From the NCBI GenBank assembly GCA_023423695.1, contig JAFAFA010000079.1:1-64000 (forward strand): 64,000 nucleotides of DNA, given 5' to 3'. Under the pieces are notes generated by a model. That model saw nothing but the letters and a program-made list of their open reading frames with translations, was not told the DNA's origin and made no database searches. Positions 43,139-55,508 of the stretch are shown here, in pieces. Origin of the DNA: Pseudomonadota bacterium. GTDB taxonomy: Bacteria > Pseudomonadota > Alphaproteobacteria > Azospirillales > Azospirillaceae. The first letter of the stretch is position 1. Each line of letters starts with the position of its first letter. Both the position numbers and the translations under genes were made by a program.

Positions 43139-43684
43139 TCAGGAGATGGCCGGAGAGGGCGCCGGCAGCAGCTTTTCCAGGCGCAGCGCCGCCATGTCGT
43201 CCTCGTAATAGGCGGGATAGATGGCGAAGCTGCGGTAGCCGGCGCCGGTGTAGAGCGCGATTGCCGCCGTATTGTCCGCCCGGACCTCCAGCCGCAGCCC
43301 GGCGCAACCATGGGCCGCCGCGGCATCCTCCAGCGCCGACAGCAGGCGGCGGGCGATGCCCCGGCCCCGGCTGTCCGGTTCCACGGCGAAGGAGGTGAGG
43401 CGGGCCAAGGGCGTTCCGGCGTGGAATCCAAGCACGCCGTAGGCCACCGGCCTGCTCCCTATGCCGGACGGGCAGTCGCCTGACCGGTCGCACACTTGGC
43501 AGCCGGCCACAAGGACCACACCTTTTGCTTTCAGGATCGCATAGCGGAAGTTGCGCCGCGTCATCCGGTCGGTCGCGAAGCTCTGCTCCTCGATCGCCAG
43601 CAGCTCGGGGATATCGGCCGCTATGGCACGGCGGATGACGATGCATGCTGCATCGCAGTGGACAGGATCGATTTCGTGACGCAT
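43139..43684 (-). CDS. GNAT N-acetyltransferase, RimI-like
   Basis: A 181-residue acetyltransferase. The N-terminal part ADIPELLAIEEQSFATDRMTRRNFRYAI and motif A TSFAVEPDSRGRGIARRLLSALE are close to RimI/ribosomal-protein acetyltransferases; LEVRADNTAAIALYTGAGYRSFAIYPAYYEDD completes the fold. A cysteine-containing insert (CQVCDRSGDCPSG, about 61-73) between strands is unusual and might bind metal. The acceptor is unknown. Confidence 0.85.
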   Translation of the reverse strand: MRHEIDPVHCDAACIVIRRAIAADIPELLAIEEQSFATDRMTRRNFRYAILKAKGVVLVAGCQVCDRSGDCPSGIGSRPVAYGVLGFHAGTPLARLTSFAVEPDSRGRGIARRLLSALEDAAAAHGCAGLRLEVRADNTAAIALYTGAGYRSFAIYPAYYEDDMAALRLEKLLPAPSPAIS

Positions 43685-43874
43685 CGTTGACGGGAAAAAG
43701 GGGAGGGGGTGCTACTCTACTCCCTTTTACCACGGTGAAACGACAGTATGATCCGCGTGGGGAAAGCATTGTTTAACCAACAGCGCCGACACTTCCCCCC
43801 ATGTTGGCCCCCTGTTGGAGCGCTGTCCTTCCAGCCGCCCGCTCCCGTTGGCCTTTCAAGCAGAAAGTCAGGAC

Positions 43875-46373
43875 ATGGACGCTCGGTTTAAATCTCGCGA
43901 CATCGAACGCCGCAGCCTGGATGTCGACGGCCTGAAACGGTCGTTCCTGGAATGGCTTGTCTATTCGGTCGGCAAGGATGCCCGCGCCGCCACCCGCCGC
44001 GACTGGTTCCACACCGTGGCGCTGGCCGTGCGCGACCGCGTCGTCGACCGCTGGATGGACACGACGCGAAGCTACTACCAGGAAGACGCCAAGCGCGTTT
44101 ACTACCTGTCCCTGGAATTCCTGATCGGGCGCCTGCTGACCAACAGCCTGTCGAACCTGGGCATCATGGACGAATGCCGGCAGGCGCTCGACCGCCTCGG
44201 CCTGTCGATGGAAGACGTGGTCGATGCGGAGCCGGACGCGGCGCTCGGCAACGGCGGCCTCGGCCGTCTGGCCGCCTGCTTCCTGGACAGCATGGCCTCG
44301 CAGGCGCTGCCCGGCTACGGCTATGGCATCCGCTACGAGTTCGGCCTGTTCGAGCAGCGTTTCGAGAACGGCTGGCAGGTCGAGTATCCGGAACAGTGGC
44401 TGCAGTTTGGCAACCCGTGGGAGTTCGCCCGGCCGGAGGTGCTGTACCCGGTCCAGTTCTACGGCCGTGTCGAGGAGTTCCGCGACAGCGTCGGCGAGCG
44501 CGCCTATCGCTGGGTCGATGCCGACCGCGTGCTGGCGATGGCCTATGACACGCCGGTCGTCGGCTTCGGCGGCGAGACGATCAACACGCTGCGCCTGTGG
44601 TCGGCCCGCGCCACCCGCGACTTCAACTTCGGCCACTTCAACGACGGCGCCTACATGAAGGCGGTCGAGCAGAAGATCCTGTCGGAGAATCTCAGCCGCG
44701 TCCTCTATCCCAACGACGCGACGGAGACCGGCAAGGAGCTGCGACTGAAGCAGGAGTATTTCTTCACCTCCGCCTCGCTGCAGGACATCCTGCGCCGCTA
44801 TCTGCAGCATCATTCCAGCTTCGAGAACCTGCCCAACAAGGCGGCGATCCAGCTGAACGACACCCACCCGGCCATCGGCATCGCCGAACTGATGCGCCTG
44901 CTGGTCGACCAGCATGCGCTGCGCTGGGACGACGCGTGGGACATCACGCGCGCCACCTTCGCCTACACGAACCACACCCTGCTGCCCGAGGCGCTGGAAG
45001 CCTGGCCGGTGCGGATGATCGAGCGGGTGCTGCCGCGCCACATGCAGATCATCTACGAGATCAACGCCAAGTTCCTGAACCGCACCAAGGCGCGGGCGGA
45101 CGGCGACAATGCCAAGCTGTCGCGCCTGTCGCTGATCGACGAGCGCGGCGAGCGCCGCGTTCGCATGGGCAACCTGGCCTTCCTCGGCTCGCACAAGGTC
45201 AACGGCGTGTCGGCCCTGCACACCGAGCTGATGAAGCAGACGGTGTTCGCCGACTTCCACGAGGAATTCCCGGACCGCATCAACAACAAGACCAACGGCA
45301 TCACGCCGCGCCGCTGGCTGAAGCAGGCCAACCCGGCCCTGTCCGAGCTGATCACCACCCGCATCGGCGAGGGCTGGATCTCCGACCTGTCGCAGATCTC
45401 GGCCCTGCGCGAGAAGGCCGACGACGTGGTGTTCCGCGAGGAATTCCGCCGGGCCAAGCGCAAGAACAAGAAGCGCCTTGCCGCCTACATCGCCCGCCAG
45501 ACCGGCGAGGAGGTGCTGGTCGACAGCATCTTCGACGTGCAGGTCAAGCGCATGCACGAGTACAAGCGCCAGCTTCTGAACGTGCTGCACACCATCGCGC
45601 TCTACAACGAGATGCGCGACAACCCGACGGTCAGCTGGGTTCCGGTGACCAAGGTGTTCGCCGGCAAGGCGGCGCCGTCCTACCATATGGCCAAGCTGAT
45701 CATCAAACTGATCAACGACGTGGCCAAGGTGGTGAACCACGACCCGTCGGTGCATGACAACCTGAAGGTCGTGCTGCTGCCGAACTACAACGTCACCGCG
45801 GCGGAGATCATCATCCCGGCCGCCGACCTGTCGGAGCAGATCTCCACCGCCGGCATGGAGGCGTCGGGCACCGGCAACATGAAGCTTGCGCTGAACGGCG
45901 CGCTGACCATCGGCACGCTGGACGGAGCCAACGTCGAGATCCGCGAGCATGTGGGCCCGGACAACATCTTCATCTTCGGCATGACCGCCGACGAGGTGAA
46001 CGACCTGCGCGCCAGCGGCGGCTTCAACCCGCGCGAGGTGATCGCGTCGAACCCCAGCCTGAAGCGGGCGCTCGACATGATCTCCACCGGCGCCTTCTCG
46101 CCGGACGACCGCAACCGCTACCATCCGATCGTCCAGGCTCTGACCGACGGCGGCGACCATTTCCTGGTGACGGCGGACTTTGCGGATTATTGCAGGGCCC
46201 AGGATGCGGCGATGGAGCTGTACCGCGATCCGGAGGAATGGACCCGCAAAGCGATCCTGAACACCGCCAACATGGGCTGGTTCTCGTCTGACCGCACGGT
46301 CAACGAGTACGCCGGGGAGATCTGGGACGTACACCCGGTGCATCCCAACCATGACGGTGAGGGGTTCCGGTAA
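43875..46373 (+). CDS. glgP: Glycogen/starch/alpha-glucan phosphorylase
   Basis: Phosphorolyses alpha-1,4-glucans to glucose-1-phosphate. It is 832 residues, the full family length, from MDARFKSRDIERR (ATG at 43875). Blocks include YYLSLEFLIGRLLTNSLSNLG, ALGNGGLGRLAACFLDSMA, ETGKELRLKQEYFF and the PLP site EASGTGNMKLALNGA with the Schiff-base lysine at 670. No other glg gene is adjacent, so it stands alone. A hairpin follows at 46386. Confidence 0.96.
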   Translation: MDARFKSRDIERRSLDVDGLKRSFLEWLVYSVGKDARAATRRDWFHTVALAVRDRVVDRWMDTTRSYYQEDAKRVYYLSLEFLIGRLLTNSLSNLGIMDECRQALDRLGLSMEDVVDAEPDAALGNGGLGRLAACFLDSMASQALPGYGYGIRYEFGLFEQRFENGWQVEYPEQWLQFGNPWEFARPEVLYPVQFYGRVEEFRDSVGERAYRWVDADRVLAMAYDTPVVGFGGETINTLRLWSARATRDFNFGHFNDGAYMKAVEQKILSENLSRVLYPNDATETGKELRLKQEYFFTSASLQDILRRYLQHHSSFENLPNKAAIQLNDTHPAIGIAELMRLLVDQHALRWDDAWDITRATFAYTNHTLLPEALEAWPVRMIERVLPRHMQIIYEINAKFLNRTKARADGDNAKLSRLSLIDERGERRVRMGNLAFLGSHKVNGVSALHTELMKQTVFADFHEEFPDRINNKTNGITPRRWLKQANPALSELITTRIGEGWISDLSQISALREKADDVVFREEFRRAKRKNKKRLAAYIARQTGEEVLVDSIFDVQVKRMHEYKRQLLNVLHTIALYNEMRDNPTVSWVPVTKVFAGKAAPSYHMAKLIIKLINDVAKVVNHDPSVHDNLKVVLLPNYNVTAAEIIIPAADLSEQISTAGMEASGTGNMKLALNGALTIGTLDGANVEIREHVGPDNIFIFGMTADEVNDLRASGGFNPREVIASNPSLKRALDMISTGAFSPDDRNRYHPIVQALTDGGDHFLVTADFADYCRAQDAAMELYRDPEEWTRKAILNTANMGWFSSDRTVNEYAGEIWDVHPVHPNHDGEGFR

Positions 46374-46385
46374 TCTTCGATCAGG

Positions 46386-46421
46386 CGAATGCGCAGGCGC
46401 TTTACAATGCCTGCGCATTCG
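46386..46421 (+). terminator. Hairpin after glgP
   Basis: The arms CGAATGCGCAGGC and GCCTGCGCATTCG form a 13-bp stem with a 10-base loop, 13 bases after the stop. There is no T-run. It ends only 15 bases before the asd leader start, so it could also affect leader translation. Confidence 0.55.
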
Positions 46422-46435
46422 GATAAGAAAGCGCT

Positions 46436-46513
46436 ATGAACCGCACGGCCATCACCACCACTACGACCAAAAAAGCGACTCGCTTCGGCGGGCAGCGTCG
46501 TGGTGCGTGCTGA
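46436..46513 (+). CDS. Putative Thr/Lys leader peptide of asd
   Basis: A 25-residue open frame. Residues 7-11 are five consecutive threonines (ACC ACC ACT ACG ACC), preceded by Thr4 and Ile6, followed by Lys12-Lys13 (AAA AAA) and Thr15; that makes 7 Thr and 2 Lys in 25 codons. Threonine and lysine are two end products of the pathway that starts with Asd, whose gene begins 138 bases downstream. The design matches amino-acid leader peptides such as thrL. The Shine-Dalgarno is weak, which is the main caution. Confidence 0.7.
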   Translation: MNRTAITTTTTKKATRFGGQRRGAC

Positions 46514-46571
46514 TCGGATCGACCAGCGTTTCTTCCACGAGGCAGGCCCCGCCGGACAACGGACGGGGCCT
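46487..46571 (+). promoter_or_regulatory. Candidate transcription attenuator of asd
   Basis: Two exclusive structures can form. The terminator-like hairpin has arms AGGCCCCG (46544-46551) and CGGGGCCT (46564-46571) plus an inner CCG/CGG. The alternative pairs GGCGGG (46487-46492) with CCCGCC (46548-46553) and TCGTGG (46498-46503) with CCACGA (46535-46540), which takes the left arm away. A ribosome stalled on the Thr codons leaves 46487-46503 free. One that reaches the stop at 46511 covers it. A T-run after the hairpin is missing, so the stop signal may be weak or may act on translation. Confidence 0.6.
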
Positions 46572-46651
46572 CGTCGTATCCGGGGTCCGCTGTCCGAACG
46601 ACCGATAGGCCGGTCCGATCAACAGTGCGATAGACAGGACGAAACCCCGAC

Positions 46652-47692
46652 ATGAGCAGCAACAACGCCTCCGCTTCCTCCAAGTCCCTCCGCGTCGCCG
46701 TGGTCGGCGCCACCGGCGCCGTCGGCCGCGAGATGGTCAAGGTCCTGCACGACCGCAACTTCCCGGTCGCCGAACTCGGCCTGTTCGCCTCCGAGCGCTC
46801 CGCCGGCAAGGTGCAGGAGACCCCCTACGGCGCCCTGACCCTGAAGGCCTTCGACGCCGCGGTGGTGAAGGGCTATGACGTTGTCCTGCTGGCGGTGTCG
46901 GGCGACTTCGCCAAGGCGCATGCCAAGGATCTGGCCTCGGCCGGCGCGCTGGTGATCGACAACAGCTCCGCCTTCCGCTACGACGCCGACATTCCGCTGA
47001 TCGTTCCGGAAATCAACGCCCACGTCTTCCGCGAGGCGTATGCGAACGGCTCCCGTCTGGTCGCCAACCCGAACTGCACCACGGCCATCGCCGTCGTGGC
47101 GCTCGGGCCGCTGCACAAGGCCTTCGGCATCAAGCGCGCCATCGTCTCCACCTATCAGGCCACCAGCGGCGCCGGCGCCGAGGGCATGGCCGAGCTGGAG
47201 GAGCAGACGCGCAACCAGCTGGACGGCAAGCCGGTCACCAACAGCGTGTTCCGCCACCCGATCCCCTTCAACCTGATCCCCCAGATCGACGCCTTCCAGG
47301 AGAACGGCTACACGAAGGAGGAGATGAAGGTGACGTGGGAGACGCGGAAGATCATGGAGGTTCCGGACCTGCTGGTCAGCTGCACCGCCGTTCGCATCCC
47401 GACCTACCGCGCCCATTCCGAAGCCATCACGCTGGAAACCATCCAGCCGGTCACGCCGGACGCCGCCCGCGCCGTCCTGGCCGATGCCGCCGGTGTGAAG
47501 GTGGTGGACGATCCGGCCAACGGCGCCTACCCGATGCCGCTGAACGCCACCGGCCAGTATGACGTCGAGGTCGGCCGCATCCGCAGCAACCTCGTGTTCG
47601 GCGACCATGGCCTCGACCTGTTCGTCTGCGGTGACCAGCTGCTGAAGGGCGCCGCCCTGAACGCCGTGCAGATCGCCGAGCTGGCGCTGTAA
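46652..47692 (+). CDS. asd: Aspartate-semialdehyde dehydrogenase
   Basis: Reduces aspartyl phosphate to aspartate semialdehyde, the branch point toward lysine/diaminopimelate, threonine and methionine. It is 346 residues. The NADP site is VAVVGATGAVGREM (15-28), the catalytic cysteine is Cys142 in NPNCTTA, and the substrate blocks IDNSSAFRYDADIPLIVPE and TYQATSGAGAEGM follow. The 278 bases upstream contain the leader peptide and attenuator-like structures. Confidence 0.97.
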   Translation: MSSNNASASSKSLRVAVVGATGAVGREMVKVLHDRNFPVAELGLFASERSAGKVQETPYGALTLKAFDAAVVKGYDVVLLAVSGDFAKAHAKDLASAGALVIDNSSAFRYDADIPLIVPEINAHVFREAYANGSRLVANPNCTTAIAVVALGPLHKAFGIKRAIVSTYQATSGAGAEGMAELEEQTRNQLDGKPVTNSVFRHPIPFNLIPQIDAFQENGYTKEEMKVTWETRKIMEVPDLLVSCTAVRIPTYRAHSEAITLETIQPVTPDAARAVLADAAGVKVVDDPANGAYPMPLNATGQYDVEVGRIRSNLVFGDHGLDLFVCGDQLLKGAALNAVQIAELAL

Positions 47693-47836
47693 AGTCCAGG
47701 GCAAGGCCGATCCCAAGGATCTGGAATCCAAGGGCGGGCACTGCTATGTAATGCAACGGGGGCCGATGGGCGTGTTTCGCCTGTCGGCCCTTTCGCCGTT
47801 CTCACGATCACCTTCTCTTGTCACGGGACTTTGCGC

Positions 47837-49444
<1,608 letters not shown>

Positions 49445-49466
49445 CGGACAGTACGCTCTTCCTGTC

Positions 49467-49504
49467 GCCCGCCCCTGGTTGATCCCTGGGGCGGGCTTCC
49501 TTTT
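49467..49504 (+). terminator. Intrinsic terminator after prfC
   Basis: The arms GCCCGCCCC and GGGGCGGGC (9 bp) have a 12-base loop and are followed by TTCCTTTT. Confidence 0.8.
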
Positions 49505-49651
49505 ACCGACCGAATTCGTACTGGGCTTCCCGGCTGGACGGATGGCTTGACGCCGCCGGTCCGGTGTCGGAACGTGTGCGGATGCGTTTAACAGTTTCGA
49601 CACGTAATCAATGGCTTCCGTCGGACGGACAGGGTCGGAAATGAGGCGGTC

Positions 49652-51215
<1,564 letters not shown>

Positions 51216-51223
<8 letters not shown>

Positions 51224-51596
51224 TCCGTTCCACATCCTGATCGCGGAGGATGAAGTCCTCGCGGCGATGGCGCTGGAGGATTTCCTGTCGCTCAAGGGCT
51301 TCCGCGTGACCGTCGCAGCCAACGGGGCGGAGGCGCTGGAGCGCTATGGCTGTGAGCAGGTGGATGCGTTGGTGACCGACCTGCGCATGCCGCGTATGGA
51401 CGGCCAGACCCTGATCCGCGAAATCCGCAATCGGGATGCCGTGTTGCCGGTGGTGGTGATGACCGGCTATCTGACGGAGGACAGCGACCTGAAGCATGAG
51501 CGCTGGAAGCCGCTGGAGATCCTCAGCAAGCCGGTGAACCCGCGCATCATCTGCGAAACGCTGCACCGCATGCTCGGGCTGCCGTTGGAAGCCTAA
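51216..51596 (+). CDS. Single-domain response regulator
   Basis: A 126-residue CheY-like receiver with the acidic pocket EDE (11-13), phospho-acceptor Asp55 in VTDLRMPRMDG, a Thr in VVMTGY and Lys in LSKPVN. There is no output domain, so it must act through another protein. It overlaps the ethylene-receptor-like kinase gene by 8 bases and is almost certainly its partner. Its stop codon lies at the edge of a palindrome. Confidence 0.93.
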
Positions 51597-51707
51597 AGCG
51601 AATTTGCATTCGCTTTAGAGTCACATGACCTCATACGCCGGTCGGGCTTCGGCCGCATGAGCGGCCGGGACCGCCGTCGCGGTCCAAAGCGGATTGCAAT
51701 CCGCTTT
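51595..51707. repeat. Two related AAAGCG palindromes between convergent genes
   Basis: The first palindrome (51595-51616) has arms AAAGCGAAT and ATTCGCTTT and shares bases with the response regulator stop TAA. The second (51686-51707) has arms AAAGCGGATTG and CAATCCGCTTT. Between them lies a CGGCCG...CGGCCG hairpin. They probably act as terminators for both strands and look like copies of one short repeat type. Confidence 0.7.
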
Positions 51708-51735
51708 AAGAAAGGACAGTTGCCACCGGCGCGGC

Positions 51736-52662
51736 TCAGTCTTCCAGTGGTTCGACGTCGACGCTGACGGTCAGGCCGTGGCCTGCCCCGCCGACCAGAA
51801 CGCCGCGGGCCGGGCTGACGTCGTCGTAATCGCGGCCCCAGGCGATGGTGATGAAGTCGCGGTTGGCGACGCAGGCGTTGGTCGGGCAGATGTCCAGCCA
51901 GCCGGTGGCGGGCCCGCACCAGACCGATGCCCAGGCATGGCTGACGTCCGCACCCACCAGCCGCGGCTGGCCCGGCGGGGGCAGGGTGCGCAGGTATCCC
52001 GACACGTAGCGGGCCGGCAGGCCAATGGCACGAACGCAGCCGACAGCGATGTGGGCGAAATCCTGGCAGACGCCGCGGCGGTTGCGCATCACCGCCGCCA
52101 GCGGCGTGGCGACCGTTGTGGCCGCCGGGTCGAAGGCAAACTCCCGATTGATGCGGTTCATCAGGTCGATGGCCGCCGCCACCGCCGGGCGGCCGGGGGT
52201 GTAGCTGACCCGCGCATAGTCCAGCAGTTCCGGGCTGGAGGCGACGAGCGCACTGTCGAAGCAATATTGCGTGATCTCCGCCCCGTCATCCGGGCCGGAC
52301 AGGCCGCGCAGGCTTTCGCGCACATGCTCCCACGGGGCCGAGTCGTCAGGCGCCGATGCCGGCGGCTCGAACACCTCCACCTCGCTTTCGGCGATGACCG
52401 AGAAGGTCCGGTGCGGCTCCTGCACGGCGACATAGGTGACGGTGTTCCCGAAGTAATCCACCCGGTCCGACCGCACCGCCGGGACCGGATCGATGGTCAG
52501 CTGACTGCGCCGGATGCGCTGGCGCGGGTGCGGCCGGGCGGTCAGGTGCAGCAGGTGGTGGGAGATCGGCACATCCTCGCCATAGTCGTAGGCGGTTGCG
52601 TGGCGCACGCGGTAGCGGGTGACGGAACCGCTGCTGCCGGGAGGTGGAGTGGGAGGTGGCAT
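51736..52662 (-). CDS. Transglutaminase-like family protein
   Basis: A 308-residue protein from ATG 52662, two codons past the upstream gene's stop; ATG 52689 is an alternative. An N-terminal beta region (YRVRHATAYDYGEDVPISHHLLHL), common to bacterial transglutaminase-like proteins, precedes the Cys-His-Asp core: RRGVCQDFAHIAVGCVRAIGLPARYVSGYL, DVSHAWASVWC and GWLDICPTN. Probably a protease or peptide/amide-forming enzyme. It is encoded with the ATP-grasp/alpha-E protein, a linkage seen in many bacteria. Confidence 0.88.
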   Translation of the reverse strand: MPPPTPPPGSSGSVTRYRVRHATAYDYGEDVPISHHLLHLTARPHPRQRIRRSQLTIDPVPAVRSDRVDYFGNTVTYVAVQEPHRTFSVIAESEVEVFEPPASAPDDSAPWEHVRESLRGLSGPDDGAEITQYCFDSALVASSPELLDYARVSYTPGRPAVAAAIDLMNRINREFAFDPAATTVATPLAAVMRNRRGVCQDFAHIAVGCVRAIGLPARYVSGYLRTLPPPGQPRLVGADVSHAWASVWCGPATGWLDICPTNACVANRDFITIAWGRDYDDVSPARGVLVGGAGHGLTVSVDVEPLED

Positions 52663-52666
52663 CGGG

Positions 52667-55285
52667 TCAGGCTGATCGTGCGAAGGCATGGCTGAAATAG
52701 GCGTGGGCCAGGAAGTTCGATACGTCCGGCAGCGACATCGCCAGCGTGTCCAGCAGCGCCCGCAGCGCCTCGCCCGAGGCGAGCGCATCGGTCCGCTCCA
52801 GCCCGTTGCGCGCGGCGGCGACGATGGCCAGCGCCCCGCCGGTGGGATCGGTGCCGGTGCCGACGCCCTGGCTGGGCAATGCCCGCAGGTGCCGGTCCAG
52901 TGCCGCCAACTGGAAGGCCAGCGCGCGGGGGTTCGCCTCCTCGCCCAGCAGCAGGTCGAGAACGGAGGTCCGCTGGACGCTGGTCAGGTGGCGGGCGCGA
53001 TAGGTCATCACGCTCTCGCCCAGTTCCAGCAGGACTGCCAGGGTGGCGGCCTGCATCGGTTCGTCCAGGCGGTCGAGGTCGGCGACATGGACGCCGCGCA
53101 TCAGTGCGATCATGTGCAGCGACCGTTCGATGCGGCGCCCGATATCGAGGAAGCGCCAGCCGGCGCCGCGGGTCATGCTCTCCTGCTCCAGGCCGGAGAA
53201 GGCGGCCAGCGCGATCATCACGTCGTCCAGCCGCAGCAGGAGCGATGCCGCGTCCATCCGTCCCTTCTGCGGCTGGGACTGTCGGTCGATGGCCGACACC
53301 ACCCGCCACATATCCATCGACAGGCGGTCGCGTACCGAATAGGCGGTGCGGTGCAGGCGCAGAACCTGGGCGCGCAGGCTGTTGGGATGGTCCGGGTCGG
53401 TGACGGCGGCGTACAGTGCCTCGCGCAGACCGCGATGGGCGCCGCTTTCCGTCACCCGCACCATGTCGGCCGGGATCATGCCGAGCGAGCTGAGCAGGTC
53501 GAGCAGCGGGCGGAGCTGCAGGGTGGCGCCGGGCATGTTGCTGTCGATCAGCCGGCTCTGCGTCGCGCGCAGCAGGCGTAGTGCCCCCTCCGCCCGTTCC
53601 GCGTAGCGGCCGAGCCAATAGAGGCCGTCGGCGACGCGGCTCGGCAGGTCGTTAGCGGACGGACGGGCACCGCTGGCCGTCGGCTCGGTGGCCGGCGCCG
53701 GGCGTGGCTGGGTGGAGGCGACATCGGCGCGCCGCGGCGCCAGGATCCAGGTGTCCTTGCTGCCGCCGCCGCTCTGCATCGACACCACCAGCCGGCCGGA
53801 TTCGCTCGACACGCGGGTCAGCCCGCCGGGCATCACCGCATAGCCGCCGCTGGGCGTGGCGCAGAGGAAGACGCGCAGCACCAGCGGGCGCGGCTGCAGC
53901 CGGCCATCCTGCCAGACCGGGGCGGTGGACAGCGCCATCTGCTCCTGCGCCACGAAATACCAGGGGCGGCGCTTGATCCGCTCGATCAGGGCCGACCGCG
54001 CGGCGGCCGACAGCTGGGCGCCGAAGATCGGCTCGAAGGACAGGGACGGGAAGGCCGGTTTGACCACCAGCCCGTCGAGATGGTCGATGACGTAAGCGCG
54101 CTCCGCATCGTTGCCGCACCACCAGCTGGCGACACCGGGCAGCCGCAGCTCCTCCCCCAGCAGATGGCGGCAGAGCGTCGGCAGCGACGACTTCATCGCC
54201 ATCGATTCCATCAGGCCGGAGCCCAGCGCGTTCGCCATCACCACGTTGCCGGCGCGCACCGCCTCGATCAGGCCTGCCACGCCCAGCGAGCTGTCGGCGC
54301 GCAGTTCCAGCGGGTCGGCGAAATCGGCGTCGAGCCGGCGCAGGATCACGTCCACCTGTTCCAGCCCGGACAGGGTCTTCAGGTACACGGTCCGGTCGCG
54401 CACCGTCAGATCCGCCCCCTCCACCAGCGTCAGGCCAAGGTAACGGGCGAGATAGACATGTTCGAAATAGGTCTCGTTGTAGGGACCGGGGGTCAGCAGG
54501 ACCACGCGCGGCAGGCCACGGGCGCTCCCGGTTCCGTTCGCCCGCGGTGCCAGCGACAGCAGCGTTTCCTTGAAGGTGTCGAAGAAGCCGGTCAGCCGTT
54601 CCACCTGGCAATGGCGGAAGCTGTCGGGCAGCACCTTGGCGATCACCGCGCGGTTTTCCAGCGCATAGCCGCTGCCGCTCGGCGCCTGGGTGCGGTCGGA
54701 CAGCACCCACCAGCGCCCGTCCGGCGCGCGGGCGAGGTCGACGGCGTAGAAATGCAGATGGACGTCGTTGGGCACGCGGATGCCGTGGACGGCGCGGCGG
54801 AATCCGGGATCGGCATGGATCACCGACGGCGGCAGCCGGCCGTAACGGGTCAGGGTCTGCGGTCCGTAGAGGTCGGTCAGGATGGCGTTCAGCAGCGAGG
54901 CGCGCTGGATCAGCCCCGATTCAACGGCCTTCCATTCATGCGCCGGCAGCAGCAGCGGCATCATGTCGAGCGGCCAGGGGCGTTCCATCCCGTTGGGATC
55001 GCCGTAGATGTTGTAGGTGACGCCGTTCTGGTGCAGCAGCCGCCGCGCCTCCTCCCACCGTTCCGCCATCTGCCCGGCGTCGAGGGGACCCAGCGTGCTC
55101 ATGAAGGTCTGCCAGTGCGGCCGTAGCCGGCCCTGACCGGTCACCATCTCGTCATAGACTTGGCCGGAGCCATAGCCGATGGCATCGGCCTCGCCGAACA
55201 GCGATCCCTGGGTGAAGGGAACCGGCGGCATCCCCGACGGGACCACGGACGCCGGCGCGCGGAATGGCTGATCGGGCTGGGACAA
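52667..55285 (-). CDS. Circularly permuted ATP-grasp and alpha-E domain fusion protein
   Basis: An 872-residue fusion. Residues about 30-525 are the circularly permuted type 2 ATP-grasp domain (GDPNGMERPWPLDMMPLLL, RTQAPSGSGYALENR, GPYNETYFEHVYLARYLGL, VVMANALGSGLMES). A Pro/Ala/Thr-rich linker (about 522-546) leads to the alpha-E helical domain (548-872, opening SRVADGLYWLGRYAERAEGALRLL). In many genomes these are two separate genes. The family is predicted to make amide bonds on an unknown peptide. It sits just upstream of the transglutaminase gene. Confidence 0.93.
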   Translation of the reverse strand: MSQPDQPFRAPASVVPSGMPPVPFTQGSLFGEADAIGYGSGQVYDEMVTGQGRLRPHWQTFMSTLGPLDAGQMAERWEEARRLLHQNGVTYNIYGDPNGMERPWPLDMMPLLLPAHEWKAVESGLIQRASLLNAILTDLYGPQTLTRYGRLPPSVIHADPGFRRAVHGIRVPNDVHLHFYAVDLARAPDGRWWVLSDRTQAPSGSGYALENRAVIAKVLPDSFRHCQVERLTGFFDTFKETLLSLAPRANGTGSARGLPRVVLLTPGPYNETYFEHVYLARYLGLTLVEGADLTVRDRTVYLKTLSGLEQVDVILRRLDADFADPLELRADSSLGVAGLIEAVRAGNVVMANALGSGLMESMAMKSSLPTLCRHLLGEELRLPGVASWWCGNDAERAYVIDHLDGLVVKPAFPSLSFEPIFGAQLSAAARSALIERIKRRPWYFVAQEQMALSTAPVWQDGRLQPRPLVLRVFLCATPSGGYAVMPGGLTRVSSESGRLVVSMQSGGGSKDTWILAPRRADVASTQPRPAPATEPTASGARPSANDLPSRVADGLYWLGRYAERAEGALRLLRATQSRLIDSNMPGATLQLRPLLDLLSSLGMIPADMVRVTESGAHRGLREALYAAVTDPDHPNSLRAQVLRLHRTAYSVRDRLSMDMWRVVSAIDRQSQPQKGRMDAASLLLRLDDVMIALAAFSGLEQESMTRGAGWRFLDIGRRIERSLHMIALMRGVHVADLDRLDEPMQAATLAVLLELGESVMTYRARHLTSVQRTSVLDLLLGEEANPRALAFQLAALDRHLRALPSQGVGTGTDPTGGALAIVAAARNGLERTDALASGEALRALLDTLAMSLPDVSNFLAHAYFSHAFARSA

Positions 55286-55441
55286 GGTCTGACTGATGCT
55301 TTTTGCCTATGAACGGAGCAACAGTCTGAACGTCCGCGTGCTGCGATGCAAGGCTGGCGGGCCGCGGAACAATCCGAAAGTGGAAACAATCCGTACCGAT
55401 CCGTCGTCGGCGGATCGACCTGAGGGCTTGGCTCCGAAACG

Positions 55442-55480
55442 GAAAAAGCCGGAGCGCCACGTGAGGCGACGCTCCGGCTT
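55442..55480 (-). terminator. Intrinsic terminator after the di-heme cytochrome gene
   Basis: The arms AAGCCGGAGCG and CGCTCCGGCTT (11 bp) have a 13-base loop. On the minus strand the stem runs into TTTTT. It separates the cytochrome gene from the ATP-grasp gene downstream. Confidence 0.85.
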
Positions 55481-55508
55481 GCCGGATGTTGCGAAGAAAC
55501 GCCGAAGA

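Noticed and set aside
43773..46418. Open frame of 881 codons antisense to glgP
   Set aside because: Composition is that of an antisense frame and glgP is unmistakable on the other strand.
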